A DNA stretch of 64,000 nucleotides from Chloroflexota bacterium (GCA_023381515.1 JAMCQI010000091.1:28920-92919), one strand, 5' to 3'; positions 35,573-44,109 are shown, numbered from the stretch's first letter. The notes: generated by a model not told the origin, from the letters alone. Numbers and translations: made by a program.

Positions 35573-36432
35573 ACCGCCTCCTCTTCAAGTAGATTCCCAA
35601 TCGTCTCCAGCGCTCGACCGAGCCGCACTCCGTACCAGGATACAAGCGTTCCATCTACCAGGTCAAGCCGTGCGTGCTCCAGCCCCGGGATAGCCTTTAG
35701 CTCGAGAGCATCCTGGACAGTAAACCGGTATGGCTCGTCTGGCAAGAGTATGATTTCTGGCTTGGCCGCGAGTATTTCTTTGAGAGAGACGCGGGGATAG
35801 CGCGTATCACGCCCTTCCGCCCTGGCGGCTTGGGCAAGCGCCAGGTCCGCCGCAAGCGGGAATCGACGCTCGCGCCGGTCAAAGACATTCTCACCGCCGC
35901 AGATCCGGATGAGGTCGCCAATAAAGGTTTGTCCATTTGCCGTCATCCACGGGTCGCGCCAGATGGGGCAAAAGACGCGGGGCCGTCGCCGGTGCGGCTT
36001 GGTTTCCCAATGAGCAAACATACGCTCGATTGGCGCCACAATCTCTGACGCGTTCCCCGCCCCCACCAGGGCAGCAATATCCCACATCTCCATGATCGCC
36101 CCTTGCACGGTGTGAGCAAAGGTCACGAACACGGGGATGCCCTCCGCCTCCATCCTTTCGACATCGGCGCGCCGATTTTCCTCCATATTCGCGATGACGA
36201 GATCTGGATGGAGGGCAAGGACCTGCTCGACGGCCGGGTTCTTCGTCCCGCCGATTTTGGCTTTGCTCTTTACTCCTTCGCTCGGATACGTGCAATAGTC
36301 CGTCACGCCGACAACTCGCTCCCCGGCGCCAAACGCAAAAAGCATCTCTGTGATGCTTGGCACAAGTGAAACAAAGCGGGCGGACGGCCCGAAAGGAGTG
36401 AATTCCCGCCCGCGTGCATCTTCAAGCGGCAT
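35569..36432 (-). CDS. BtuF-like corrinoid/iron-chelate binding protein
   Basis: Protein of 287 residues with the periplasmic-binding fold: RFVSLVPSITEMLFAFGAGERVVGVTDYC, IGGTKNPAVEQVLALHPDLVIAN, VFVTFAHTV and EIILLPDEPYRF. It matches BtuF/COG0614. ATG 36432 lies 7 nt after TATAAT, so the transcript appears leaderless. There is no signal peptide from this start; a longer frame gives a hydrophobic stretch (CLVGLFGIIVVMP), but that would lie upstream of the promoter. It may therefore be a cytoplasmic binding protein. No ABC permease genes are adjacent. Confidence 0.82.
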   Translation of the reverse strand: MPLEDARGREFTPFGPSARFVSLVPSITEMLFAFGAGERVVGVTDYCTYPSEGVKSKAKIGGTKNPAVEQVLALHPDLVIANMEENRRADVERMEAEGIPVFVTFAHTVQGAIMEMWDIAALVGAGNASEIVAPIERMFAHWETKPHRRRPRVFCPIWRDPWMTANGQTFIGDLIRICGGENVFDRRERRFPLAADLALAQAARAEGRDTRYPRVSLKEILAAKPEIILLPDEPYRFTVQDALELKAIPGLEHARLDLVDGTLVSWYGVRLGRALETIGNLLEEEAV

Positions 36433-36439
36433 AACGACG

Positions 36440-36468
36440 ATTATACCGAAAAGCCCCACCAGGCACAA
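36440..36468 (-). promoter_or_regulatory. Leaderless promoter of the BtuF-like gene
   Basis: Minus strand TTGTGC (36468-36463), 17 nt, TATAAT (36445-36440). The ATG begins 7 nt after the -10 box, where the first transcribed base is expected. Confidence 0.65.
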
Positions 36469-36585
36469 GCGCGAGCGCCTGCTCTGAACGGCTTGACAAC
36501 GTTGGCCGAGACCCCACCGCCGCCGCCTCAATTCTGCATCTCTCTCGACTGAGGGGAGAGGGTGAACGATTTGACTTTCATCAGA

Positions 36586-36640
36586 ATTTCTATAAAAACC
36601 TCTATAGAAATTGACAGGCGCTAGTGCCAAGTGGTATAAT
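36586..36640 (+). promoter_or_regulatory. Promoter and operator of the Fe-S regulator-moaA operon
   Basis: Consensus TTGACA (36611-36616), 18 nt, TATAAT (36635-36640). A 9-bp dyad ATTTCTATA (36586-36594) and TATAGAAAT (36603-36611) overlaps the first base of the -35. It is a likely operator, possibly for the regulator encoded next. Confidence 0.75.
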
Positions 36641-36655
36641 GGAATCAGGTCAAAG

Positions 36656-37291
36656 ATGCCCAAGATTCGCCAAGCCATCCTCGATGCTCTGAGCCGGCGC
36701 GGTCCGCTCACCGTGCAAGAGATTGCCCGGGCCGCCCACTGCTCAGAGATGGCGGTACGCTACCATCTGGCCGTGCTCGTCAGACGCAAATGTGCGGAGC
36801 CGGTTGAACGGAGGACGCGACCGGCAGTGGGTCGTCCCCAGGTCATTTACGCTCTGACAGGCGACGCGTGCGAAGAGCTGCCCAAGCAGTACGACTACCT
36901 GGCAGCAGAATTGCTTGACGGAATCTCCATTATCTTGGGGGCCAAGAGGGCGCGGCTCCTCCTCCGCAGAATCGGGCGGCGAACGGCCGAGCGAGCGCCT
37001 GTGCAGGCGAATCTTGGCGTCAAGGCGAGAATCCGCCACGCGACCCGTTGGCTCAACGCCCACGGCTATATCGCGGATTGGCAGGAGGCAAACGGACAGG
37101 TGCTGCTCGACGTGCACAACTGCCCTTTTCGGCAAGTGGTACGCGCTCACCGCGAAGTGTGCGAATTGGACTTGACGATGTTGAGTACCTGGCTCGATGT
37201 GACTCCAAGGATGACGCGCTGCATCTTTAGTGCCGATGACAAGTGTGAGTTCGTTTTCACACCGAGCCACCTGGAAACAAGAACTGAATGA
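36656..37291 (+). CDS. HTH regulator with a C-terminal four-cysteine (SufR-like) motif
   Basis: Protein of 211 residues. The N-terminus is a winged helix-turn-helix (IRQAILDALSRRGPLTVQEI, HCSEMAVRYHLAVLVRR). The C-terminus has C-x12-C-x19-C-x7-C (NCPFRQVVRAHREVCELDL, TRCIFSADDKCEFVF), the pattern of SufR/ArsR-like regulators that bind a [4Fe-4S] cluster. It probably senses iron-sulfur status or oxygen. ATG 36656 has an AGGT ribosome site. It is translationally coupled (ATGA) to moaA, itself a double [4Fe-4S] enzyme. Autoregulation through the upstream dyad is inferred. Confidence 0.82.
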   Translation: MPKIRQAILDALSRRGPLTVQEIARAAHCSEMAVRYHLAVLVRRKCAEPVERRTRPAVGRPQVIYALTGDACEELPKQYDYLAAELLDGISIILGAKRARLLLRRIGRRTAERAPVQANLGVKARIRHATRWLNAHGYIADWQEANGQVLLDVHNCPFRQVVRAHREVCELDLTMLSTWLDVTPRMTRCIFSADDKCEFVFTPSHLETRTE

Positions 37292-38265
37292 ACGATTCAT
37301 ACGGACGTAGTATTCACTATTTGCGCATATCGCTCACGGACCGCTGCAACTTTCGCTGCGTCTACTGCATGCCCGCGCTCGGGATGACATTTCAACCCCC
37401 CTCCTATCTCTTGCAGGACGACGAATTGGTTCGCCTGGTGCGTATTGCCACCACGATCGGCTTTGACCGGGTCCGGTTAACCGGGGGCGAGCCAACCGTC
37501 CGTCCGAACCTCGTTCCGCTGGTCGAGGGGATTGCCCACATTCCCGGCATATGCGAAATCGCAATGACGACGAATGCGCTCAAACTCGAAAAGTTGGCCG
37601 AACCGCTCGCACGCGCAGGGCTCAAACGAGTGAATATCAGCATTGATACGCTCGACGCGGAGCGCTTTCACAAGATCACTCGATTTGGCAAGTTGGAGCA
37701 GGTATGGCGTGGAATTCTGGCCGCCGAAAAGGCTGGCCTGGCTCCCATCAAATTAAACGCCGTGGTCATTCGCGGGTATAATGAGGATGACATCGTGGAG
37801 CTCGCGGAATTGACTCGCGAACATCCATGGGACATGCGATTCATCGAGGTCATGCCTCTAGGCACCATCGCAGACTTTCAGGTGGACAGCGTCGTCCCTG
37901 TGGACGAAATGAAGTTGCGCATCGAGAGCGCACTCGGCCCGCTCGAGCCGATGGACTGGAACGGCCACAACCCGGCCCGTCCTTATCGCTTGCACGGCGG
38001 CGAGGGCACCATCGGCTTTATCAGTTCTGTAACGCAGCCTTTCTGCGCCGGTTGCGACCGCATGCGGTTGAGCGCGGACGGTCACTTGCGTCTCTGCCTT
38101 TTACGTGATAACGAGCTTGATCTGCTAACACCGCTGCGGGCGGGCGCTACCGACGAGGAACTGCGCAACCTCATGACGCAGGGCGTCACCGACAAGCCAT
38201 GGGGACACGGTCTGGCTGAGCACATGATTGCCCATTCCCGGGTCATGTCCCAAATCGGCGGCTAG
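37288..38265 (+). CDS. moaA: GTP 3',8-cyclase MoaA
   Basis: Radical SAM enzyme starting molybdenum cofactor synthesis from GTP. It has 325 residues. The N-terminal cluster ligands are Cys20, 24 and 27 (DRCNFRCVYCMP). The C-terminal cluster ligands are in PFCAGCDRMRLSADGHLRLCL. The protein ends in SQIGG; the terminal Gly-Gly tail is essential in known MoaA. ATG 37288 overlaps the regulator stop. MoaC and the other moa genes are not in the window. The product would feed the formate dehydrogenase at 1-998. Confidence 0.96.
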   Translation: MNDSYGRSIHYLRISLTDRCNFRCVYCMPALGMTFQPPSYLLQDDELVRLVRIATTIGFDRVRLTGGEPTVRPNLVPLVEGIAHIPGICEIAMTTNALKLEKLAEPLARAGLKRVNISIDTLDAERFHKITRFGKLEQVWRGILAAEKAGLAPIKLNAVVIRGYNEDDIVELAELTREHPWDMRFIEVMPLGTIADFQVDSVVPVDEMKLRIESALGPLEPMDWNGHNPARPYRLHGGEGTIGFISSVTQPFCAGCDRMRLSADGHLRLCLLRDNELDLLTPLRAGATDEELRNLMTQGVTDKPWGHGLAEHMIAHSRVMSQIGG

Positions 38266-38316
38266 GAATTGACTGGGTGCTAGATCATTATTTTGGCAAG
38301 TCAAGAATCTCATCTG

Positions 38317-38341
38317 ATCTCCAGGGAGATTCGATTATAAT
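38317..38341 (+). promoter_or_regulatory. Promoter -10 and dyad before the A-type carrier gene
   Basis: TATAAT at 38336-38341; the -35 is weak. ATCTCC-AG-GGAGAT (38317-38330) is a perfect dyad immediately upstream of the -10 and is a candidate operator. Confidence 0.5.
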
Positions 38342-38373
38342 GCTTGCTGTTTCTCTCTGAAGGAGGAGACGGA

Positions 38374-38799
38374 ATGGATATCCAGACAACCCCGGCGACG
38401 GACGCGGAGCAGGCAACTCTGACTCTGCCCCTTATGACTCTCACTCCCCTCGCGGCCCAAAAGCTCCAGGCCGCGCTCCAGGAAAAGAACCTGGCCGGAT
38501 ACGGATTGAGGGTTTTCGTCTCCGGCGGCGGTTGTTCCGGTTTTCAATACGGAATGGCGTTTGAAAACATGACCGAAGAAGGCGACCATGTCTTTGACGC
38601 GGACGGCGTCCGCGTCTATGTAGACAGCGCGAGCGCGCCGTACCTCGAAGGTGCAATCGTCGATTATATTGACAGCCTCATGGGTGGAGGTTTTCGGATC
38701 GAGAACCCGAATGCGACGAGCACCTGCTCGTGCGGCCAATCGTTCAGTGCGGGTGATGAGGCACCGCATGGCGGCAGCTGCGGCTGTGGCCACCACTAG
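38374..38799 (+). CDS. A-type iron-sulfur cluster carrier (ErpA/IscA/SufA-like)
   Basis: Protein of 141 residues. The three conserved cysteines are present: GGGCSGFQY and TCSCGQSF (C-x-C pair). It has extra Cys/His at the very end (SCGCGHH) and a short N-terminal extension. These proteins deliver [2Fe-2S] or [4Fe-4S] clusters to apoenzymes; MoaA and formate dehydrogenase are possible clients here. ATG 38374 has GGAGGAG upstream. It forms its own unit with a dyad-bearing promoter and a terminator. Confidence 0.9.
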   Translation: MDIQTTPATDAEQATLTLPLMTLTPLAAQKLQAALQEKNLAGYGLRVFVSGGGCSGFQYGMAFENMTEEGDHVFDADGVRVYVDSASAPYLEGAIVDYIDSLMGGGFRIENPNATSTCSCGQSFSAGDEAPHGGSCGCGHH

Positions 38800-38825
38800 A
38801 CCGTCGGAGACGATTTCAACGACGG

Positions 38826-38862
38826 CAAGCCCAGTCCGAGCAAGGAGACTGGGCTTGCGTCT
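38826..38862 (+). terminator. Terminator after the A-type carrier
   Basis: CAAGCCCAGTC (38826-38836), 10-nt loop, GACTGGGCTTG (38847-38857), then CGTCTTTC. The stem is strong but the T tract is weak, so read-through to the next gene is possible. Confidence 0.65.
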
Positions 38863-38879
38863 TTCAGGAGGAATCCTAC

Positions 38880-40118
38880 ATGCATCGGCGCCTTGCCTTC
38901 CTTCTGAGCGCAATCATCCTTACGCTTGCAGCGTGCAGTCCCTCTCCAACTCTCGTTCCGCCTACTTCCACCCCCGTCCCCGCGACGGCGACCCCTGCCC
39001 CGCCGACTCCCGCTCCCACGCCGGCGAGCGCTGCCCTCAACACAGTCACCTCCGTCGCTTTTGTAAGCTCGACGCAAGGCTGGGTCCTCGGCGGCGATTG
39101 CGACGGTTCGGGCGCGTCGAACTGTTCAGTTTGGGCGACAAGCGATGGTGGCAAGGCGTGGGCCCAGCAATACCGGAGCCCGCTTGTTCTGGAACAGGTC
39201 ACTTTCTTGAACGCGACGACAGGTTGGGTTCTCGGACGGATCACGAACGGATGCTCCGGCCTGACCGAGGCATGCCCGAGTGCGATCCTCGCGACCACAG
39301 ACGGGGGCAAGACCTGGACGACGCGCGAGCCGGGGAAAATCGCTCTCTCTCACCTTGAATTTCAGAATTCGACCGAGGGGTGGGCACTCGAGACGACCTG
39401 CCCCGCCGGGCCGAACGGCCGCTGCATCGGGGACCTGCGAAAGACGAGTGATGGTGGAGCGACCTGGGCAGCCTCTCCAATACCCGGAGTGGATGTCACC
39501 GGGTTTAGCTTTGTCGGCCCGTTGCATGGTTGGGCTATTGGCTGGAGCTGTGCAGGACCAACGGCGGAGCGCTGCCCTTTGGTGATCTCGGCGACCACAG
39601 ACGGCGGCAAGAACTGGTCTCGTCAGTTCCAGAACGAGCAAGACTATAGCACGGTTGCACCTCGAATCACGTTCGCCAATTTGAACGACGGGTGGTGGCT
39701 CGCCAGCGGCCCCGCCGGCTGCACCATGGGCGGCTGCTGGCCGGCCCTGTACCAGACAACCGACGGAGGTAGCCTTTATCGGCAGATACAGCCGGCCGAT
39801 CGATGGAAGACGACGAGCGAGCCTGGCTATTCCGGTTTCCCCGGTACCCCCAAGTTCATCAACGCGTCCGTGGGCTGGATTCCGATTAATGCGGGGGCGG
39901 GGCCCGGTGTGGGAGGCATTGCGCTGACAATGGATGGCGGCAAGACATGGGCGCGCGTGGGCGCCAACCTGGGCTGGAGCATTACGGGCGTCTCCGCCGT
40001 CTCGGCGCAAGACGTCTGGATAGTCGGGGAGCAGAGCACGCCCACCGGTTCTTCTCCGCTTCTCCTTCACAGCACTGACGGCGGACGGAACTGGCTTCCA
40101 GAACTGCCCAAGCCGTAG
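38880..40118 (+). CDS. Lipoprotein with BNR/Ycf48-like repeats
   Basis: Protein of 412 residues. Signal with lipobox LAAC (Cys19), then a Pro/Thr linker (about 22-50). The rest contains at least five repeats of the type G-W-V/A-L ... T-(S/T)-DGGK-x-W (for example ATTDGGKTWTTR, ATTDGGKNWSR, LTMDGGKTWARVG, HSTDGGRNW), characteristic of BNR or Ycf48-like beta-propellers. ATG 38880 has AGGAGG upstream. Surface-exposed; the binding partner is unknown. Confidence 0.87.
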   Translation: MHRRLAFLLSAIILTLAACSPSPTLVPPTSTPVPATATPAPPTPAPTPASAALNTVTSVAFVSSTQGWVLGGDCDGSGASNCSVWATSDGGKAWAQQYRSPLVLEQVTFLNATTGWVLGRITNGCSGLTEACPSAILATTDGGKTWTTREPGKIALSHLEFQNSTEGWALETTCPAGPNGRCIGDLRKTSDGGATWAASPIPGVDVTGFSFVGPLHGWAIGWSCAGPTAERCPLVISATTDGGKNWSRQFQNEQDYSTVAPRITFANLNDGWWLASGPAGCTMGGCWPALYQTTDGGSLYRQIQPADRWKTTSEPGYSGFPGTPKFINASVGWIPINAGAGPGVGGIALTMDGGKTWARVGANLGWSITGVSAVSAQDVWIVGEQSTPTGSSPLLLHSTDGGRNWLPELPKP

Positions 40119-40155
40119 AGAGCCGATGTTTCGACGACCAAAGGAGAATCTTGAC

Positions 40156-40614
40156 ATGGCATTGAAAGAGCAACTGAATGAGGACCTGAAAGCGGCAATG
40201 AGGGCACACGACGAGAACCGCGTGAGTGCGATTCGGATGCTCAAGGCGGCCATCTCGAACCTAGAAATCGCTCGCACGGACACCAAGAACAAAGAGTTTG
40301 GCAAGTCCGTCACCGAAGCTGATTTGCGAGCCGTGGTAGACAAGCAAATCAAACAGCGACGCGAGTCGATCGAGTTGTACGAAAAAGGCAACCGGCCTGA
40401 ACTCGCCGCCAAAGAGGCCGCCGAGATCGACGTTCTCGAATCTTACCTACCGAAAAGATTGAACCGCGACGAAATCAAAGCGGAGGTCGAGGGGGTTATC
40501 GCCGAGTTGGGCACGCGCGAGTTTCCGAAGGTGATGCGCGAAGCCGCCACGCGGCTCAAAGGCCGGGCCGACGGCAAGCAAGTCAATCAAGTCGTCAAAG
40601 AGCTAACGGGGTAG
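40156..40614 (+). CDS. yqeY: GatB/YqeY domain protein
   Basis: Helical protein of 152 residues: LKEQLNEDLKAAMRA, RVSAIRMLKAAISNLE, EIDVLESYLPKRLN and GRADGKQVNQVVKELTG are standard. It resembles the C-terminal tRNA-binding part of GatB; its role in tRNA handling is not proven. AAAGGAG precedes ATG 40156. It ends 16 nt from the convergent yjjX stop. Confidence 0.93.
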   Translation: MALKEQLNEDLKAAMRAHDENRVSAIRMLKAAISNLEIARTDTKNKEFGKSVTEADLRAVVDKQIKQRRESIELYEKGNRPELAAKEAAEIDVLESYLPKRLNRDEIKAEVEGVIAELGTREFPKVMREAATRLKGRADGKQVNQVVKELTG

Positions 40615-40630
40615 AGAAACGGGGCCGGTT

Positions 40631-41158
40631 TCATTTCCCATTATACTTGCCCTTCCACAGGAACTTGACAAGCGCCATCATCAAGATGAGTTCGTAGGAG
40701 CGTCTGCGGTCCGTAAGCCCTTTGGTCAGGACGCCGATCGCCCCCATTTTGCGTTTCACTTCTTTGATTCCGGTGTAATCGTCCATCGCAGGGCCCAGCT
40801 CTCCGCCCGCGCGAATCTGGTCGACAACCTCATCCGGAAGAAGCAAATTGGTCGATCCACCTATTCCGACTCGCCCCCGTCTGTCTTCGACGGCGCACCA
40901 AGCGCAGGTCATCATCCCGAACTCGGTCTCGATAACCCCGCCTTCGATTCCCACCCCCCAGTCTGCTTTTGTTGCTAACCGCGCCGCGTGAGCGCGGTTG
41001 GCGGCTCCGCGCCGCGTCTCCACATCGCCGACCGGCTGGCTCGGCATGCCCGTCGGCACCTTGAGCGAGACAATCTCTGCTTGGGGGTGAATCCTCCGCA
41101 TGACATTGCGTACTGCCCGCGTCTTGACCGGATTATCAGTGCCCACGGCAATTTTCAT
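40631..41158 (-). CDS. yjjX: Inosine/xanthosine triphosphatase (YjjX family)
   Basis: Removes non-canonical purine triphosphates. It has 175 residues with VGTDNPVKTRAVRNVMRR, GMPSQPVGDVETRRGAANRA, WGVGIEGGV and PAMDDYTGIKEVKRKMGAIGVLT. ATG 41158 overlaps the MATE stop (ATGA), so translation is coupled to the transporter. A longer in-frame start at 41245 lies inside the MATE gene and is rejected. Confidence 0.9.
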   Translation of the reverse strand: MKIAVGTDNPVKTRAVRNVMRRIHPQAEIVSLKVPTGMPSQPVGDVETRRGAANRAHAARLATKADWGVGIEGGVIETEFGMMTCAWCAVEDRRGRVGIGGSTNLLLPDEVVDQIRAGGELGPAMDDYTGIKEVKRKMGAIGVLTKGLTDRRRSYELILMMALVKFLWKGKYNGK

Positions 41159-42546
41159 ACACGCACATCCTTCCACCGGCTGCCACGAAAGCGCAGAGCA
41201 ATGAGAACCGCGCGGGTGCAAAAGTCCGCGATCCAGCCCAACCATACACCAAAGAGTCCCAGTCCAAACACGATGCCCATCAAATAGCCAAAGGCGACTC
41301 GCACAATCCAGACGCCGATAAAAGTAAAGACAAGGGTCGCCCGAGTATCACCCGCTCCGCGCAGGGCGCTGGCGAGAATCACCGAGATGGCCTGGAGTGG
41401 CTGAGCGAGCGCAATAAAAATGAGACACATCTCCCCGAGCTGCATGACGGTGGGATCATCCGTGTATAGACCGACAAAAAAGTGACGGAAAACGTAAAAT
41501 CCCAGCCCCATCACGCACATCCACACCATGCCGCTCTTGAGCGCTTGCCAAGCACTCGCCTCGGCTCTATCGGGATCGTTGGCTCCCAGGTTTTGACCGA
41601 CAAGCGTTAGAGCGGCCACGCCAAAGGCAAAAGCGGGAAGGATGGAAAAGTTGGAGATATTGAAGGCAACCTGCTGCGCGGCGAGGTCATCTGTCCCGAG
41701 CAGAATGGCAATCGCGCTGAAGGTGAGAAAGCCAAGTTGAAAGACCACCTGCTCCGCGGCGGCCGGCCAACCGATATTCAGGATTCGACCGATAGCCTCG
41801 TGTTGCAAGCCCCAGCCGCCGCGCGGGGGCAGTCTGAGAACCGACCCGCGCTTGAACAACACGTACAGGATCAGCACCGCGCCAACCGCGCGCGCCGCAG
41901 TCGTCGCGACTGCCGACCCGGCCGCTCCCATCTGTGGAAAACCGAAATTGCCAAAGATCAGCAAATAGTCGAGGACGATGTTGATGACGTTAATGAGTCC
42001 CGTGATGAGCATCGGGCTCCAGGTGTCACCCGACCCTCGTAGAGTCCCGCCGCCGATTAGCATGATGCTGATCACAATCGAAAACGTGGAGACGATGCGC
42101 AGGAACGTGCCGCCGATGGCCGTAACGTCCGGCGTCGCGCCCATGACTTGAATGATTGAATCGGAAAAAGCGAGGCCGATGGCGGCAACCCCGATTGAGA
42201 CAAGGACGGCCAGCACAAGCGATTGCTTCGCGATGCGCTCTGCATCTTGCTTGTCGCCGGCACCAATCGCCCGCGCCACCAATGCCTGGTTCCCTACCGA
42301 AAGACCCATAAACGCGACCTGCAGGAGAACCATCAGCTGATTGCCGAGACCGACACCGGCAATGGCGTCGGGCCCCAGTTGGCCCACGAATACGAGGTCG
42401 ACAAAACCAAGCATCGTCTGCAGGAGGTTTTCGACAAGCGAGGGCCATGCTAATTGGAAGAGCTGGCGGTTCAGGCTGATCGGCGCACCCTCGGGAACCG
42501 GTTGGCGCAAGGCGTTCAGCCGGGCCACAAGCGTCTTGACGGCCAT
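41155..42546 (-). CDS. MATE family efflux transporter
   Basis: Membrane protein of 463 residues with about 12 hydrophobic segments. Typical elements are LAWPSLVENLLQTMLGFVDLVFVGQLG, NQALVARAIGAGDKQDA, and, in the second half, AQQVAFNISNFSILPAFAFGVAALTLVGQNLGA. Exports drugs or metabolites using ion gradients; substrate not predictable. ATG 42546 has TTGGAG upstream, and a TTGACA-17-TAATAA promoter precedes it. Coupled to yjjX downstream. Confidence 0.92.
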   Translation of the reverse strand: MAVKTLVARLNALRQPVPEGAPISLNRQLFQLAWPSLVENLLQTMLGFVDLVFVGQLGPDAIAGVGLGNQLMVLLQVAFMGLSVGNQALVARAIGAGDKQDAERIAKQSLVLAVLVSIGVAAIGLAFSDSIIQVMGATPDVTAIGGTFLRIVSTFSIVISIMLIGGGTLRGSGDTWSPMLITGLINVINIVLDYLLIFGNFGFPQMGAAGSAVATTAARAVGAVLILYVLFKRGSVLRLPPRGGWGLQHEAIGRILNIGWPAAAEQVVFQLGFLTFSAIAILLGTDDLAAQQVAFNISNFSILPAFAFGVAALTLVGQNLGANDPDRAEASAWQALKSGMVWMCVMGLGFYVFRHFFVGLYTDDPTVMQLGEMCLIFIALAQPLQAISVILASALRGAGDTRATLVFTFIGVWIVRVAFGYLMGIVFGLGLFGVWLGWIADFCTRAVLIALRFRGSRWKDVRV

Positions 42547-42576
42547 GAAAGCTCCAAAAAATAGACTGACGGCAGA

Positions 42577-42605
42577 TTATTACCACGAGAGCAGGATGCT
42601 GTCAA
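42577..42605 (-). promoter_or_regulatory. Promoter of MATE-yjjX
   Basis: Minus strand TTGACA (42605-42600), 17 nt, TAATAA (42582-42577). Confidence 0.65.
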
Positions 42606-42763
42606 ATGCCATCGGGGTATCGCCGAATATCGCTTACGAAAAGGCACTCGCCTTCCCGTGACAAGGCATGGTTACTGGAGTCAAATGCGCGGAGGCGTTT
42701 CGGAGAAGCTTAATCCAGGGGGCGATTGCTCTGCCTGAGGGCACAAATGGTCGAGGACACAGG

Positions 42764-42794
42764 GAAACCAGGTTTCTTCGAGAAACCTGGTTTC
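42764..42794. repeat. Dispersed palindromic hairpin, copy 1
   Basis: GAAACCAGGTTTCT, loop TCG, AGAAACCTGGTTTC: a perfect 14-bp stem. Its core recurs at 49693-49719. It lies downstream of the 42805 lipoprotein and may end that transcript, although no T tract follows. Confidence 0.75.
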
Positions 42795-42804
42795 ATTGTG
42801 CGCG

Positions 42805-43503
42805 CTAATGAATCCAATCCACGGTGGCGATGTTGCAGCCCGGTCCCTCATCAGTATGGACGACGGCCTTGGCCGTTTCCGCAACCCCGTCGGTGCTGAC
42901 GATGAAAACATACCAGTACCCCGCCATGTGGCCCCCCTCGTCAATTCCAAGTCGGTATTTCCCTGTCAGTGCGGGGTTCTTGTGCTTGGGGTCAGTTGGA
43001 TCGACACCCGACATCATCTCGGTGATAGGAGGACCGTCCGGGTCACCCGTGACACGCACCGTGATTCCGTTCACCGGCTTGCCATCATCATAGACCGTCC
43101 CCTGAATGCGCGTGTTGACGTCCGATACGCAGGGGCCGATCTGGTAGTGGTAGTAATAGCCGGCTTGAGGATCCGGCGTCGGCGGAGGAGGAACCGGGGT
43201 TGGTGGCGGCATGAACCGGGTGGCGGCGACAACCGGAGGCCGCGTCGGCGCTGGTGGAGGAACAAAGACGGTTGGGATGAAGGGTGTGATGGTCGGGAGC
43301 GCCGTTATGGTTGGAAAGGGCGCGGTCGGCGACGGGGTGAAGGTAGCCGTGCGCGGCTGCGTCGGGCGAAGCAGAGGCACTCGCGTCGCCGTGCGCGTCG
43401 GGGTGGCCATCGCCACCGCGATCATGTCTGCGGTGCGACATCCCAGCATGACAATCCCGGTCAAGCAAACAAGAGCCAAGACTCTGGGGAACAGTGGTTT
43501 CAC
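42805..43503 (-). CDS. Lipoprotein with Pro/Thr linker and a small C-terminal domain
   Basis: Protein of 232 residues. Lipobox MLGC (Cys22) is followed by CRTADMIAVA, then a Pro/Thr/Val-rich linker (about 35-110). The C-terminal ~120 residues resemble a carboxypeptidase-regulatory-like beta sandwich (IQGTVYDDGKPVNGITVRVTG, GKYRLGIDE) ending GPGCNIATVDWIH. The start is a GTG at 43503. It is a paralogue of the lipoprotein at 44110 (CRTEDLLVA, GKxY.., CWFGSVDFYK). It follows AMMECR1 by 23 nt on the same strand. Function unknown. Confidence 0.8.
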   Translation of the reverse strand: MKPLFPRVLALVCLTGIVMLGCRTADMIAVAMATPTRTATRVPLLRPTQPRTATFTPSPTAPFPTITALPTITPFIPTVFVPPPAPTRPPVVAATRFMPPPTPVPPPPTPDPQAGYYYHYQIGPCVSDVNTRIQGTVYDDGKPVNGITVRVTGDPDGPPITEMMSGVDPTDPKHKNPALTGKYRLGIDEGGHMAGYWYVFIVSTDGVAETAKAVVHTDEGPGCNIATVDWIH

Positions 43504-43526
43504 CGCAGCATGGCTCCCATGCTCTC

Positions 43527-44063
43527 TCAGAAATATCGCTTAACCTCAAACCGGAAGAGGTCTACCGGCTCGTCCAGATCGGCAATGCCCGCTTTCAAGA
43601 CCCTTGCATAGTAAAGCTGCTTGTCCGCCGTATCAATCGTTTCGAGGTCTGGCAGTAGCAGCCCCCGCCTCCACCGATTGCGTTTCGACTGGACGATCAG
43701 GCCGTGTCGCTTGGGGTCTTGATCGCGCGTCGACTCGATCGGCTGAGGAGTCGTGAGCACATCCACAGAGATGGTGAGATCCGTGAGCTCGCGAACCGTC
43801 ACGGGAGGGAACCGGGGGTCACGCGTAGCCGCGCTAATCGCGTTCGCGATGATTTCTTCCGCGAGGTTTGCTTGTTGCGGTTCAATCGTGCCGATACAAC
43901 CCCGCAGTTCCTCCCCCTGATGAAGCGAAACAAACACGCCGGCGCGCCCTTGCAGCTCGGCCGGCAGCTCGGCGGGCGGAGCGATCTTCCCATGCTCGCG
44001 CACATACGCCTCGATCGCCGTGCGCGCCAGATCGACAAATGGGTGATGTTCGAGAGTGCTCAT
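43527..44063 (-). CDS. AMMECR1 domain protein
   Basis: Protein of 178 residues of the AMMECR1 family. The signature LRGCIGTIEPQ (Cys and Gly conserved) is clear; others are SAATRDPRFPPVTVREL, ISVDVLT, and RRGLLLPDLE, where the family usually has LLLPQV. The role is unknown; in prokaryotes it often occurs with MEMO-type proteins, which are absent here. ATG 44063. Embedded between the two paralogous lipoproteins. Confidence 0.9.
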   Translation of the reverse strand: MSTLEHHPFVDLARTAIEAYVREHGKIAPPAELPAELQGRAGVFVSLHQGEELRGCIGTIEPQQANLAEEIIANAISAATRDPRFPPVTVRELTDLTISVDVLTTPQPIESTRDQDPKRHGLIVQSKRNRWRRGLLLPDLETIDTADKQLYYARVLKAGIADLDEPVDLFRFEVKRYF

Positions 44064-44109
44064 CGGCGAGCCTCACTCTCCGGGGCCATCTAGCGACGGC
44101 CCAAAAGAC

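Noticed and set aside
39126..40412. Open frame of 428 codons on the minus strand
   Set aside because: Antisense to the BNR lipoprotein and yqeY, with no recognisable protein motifs.
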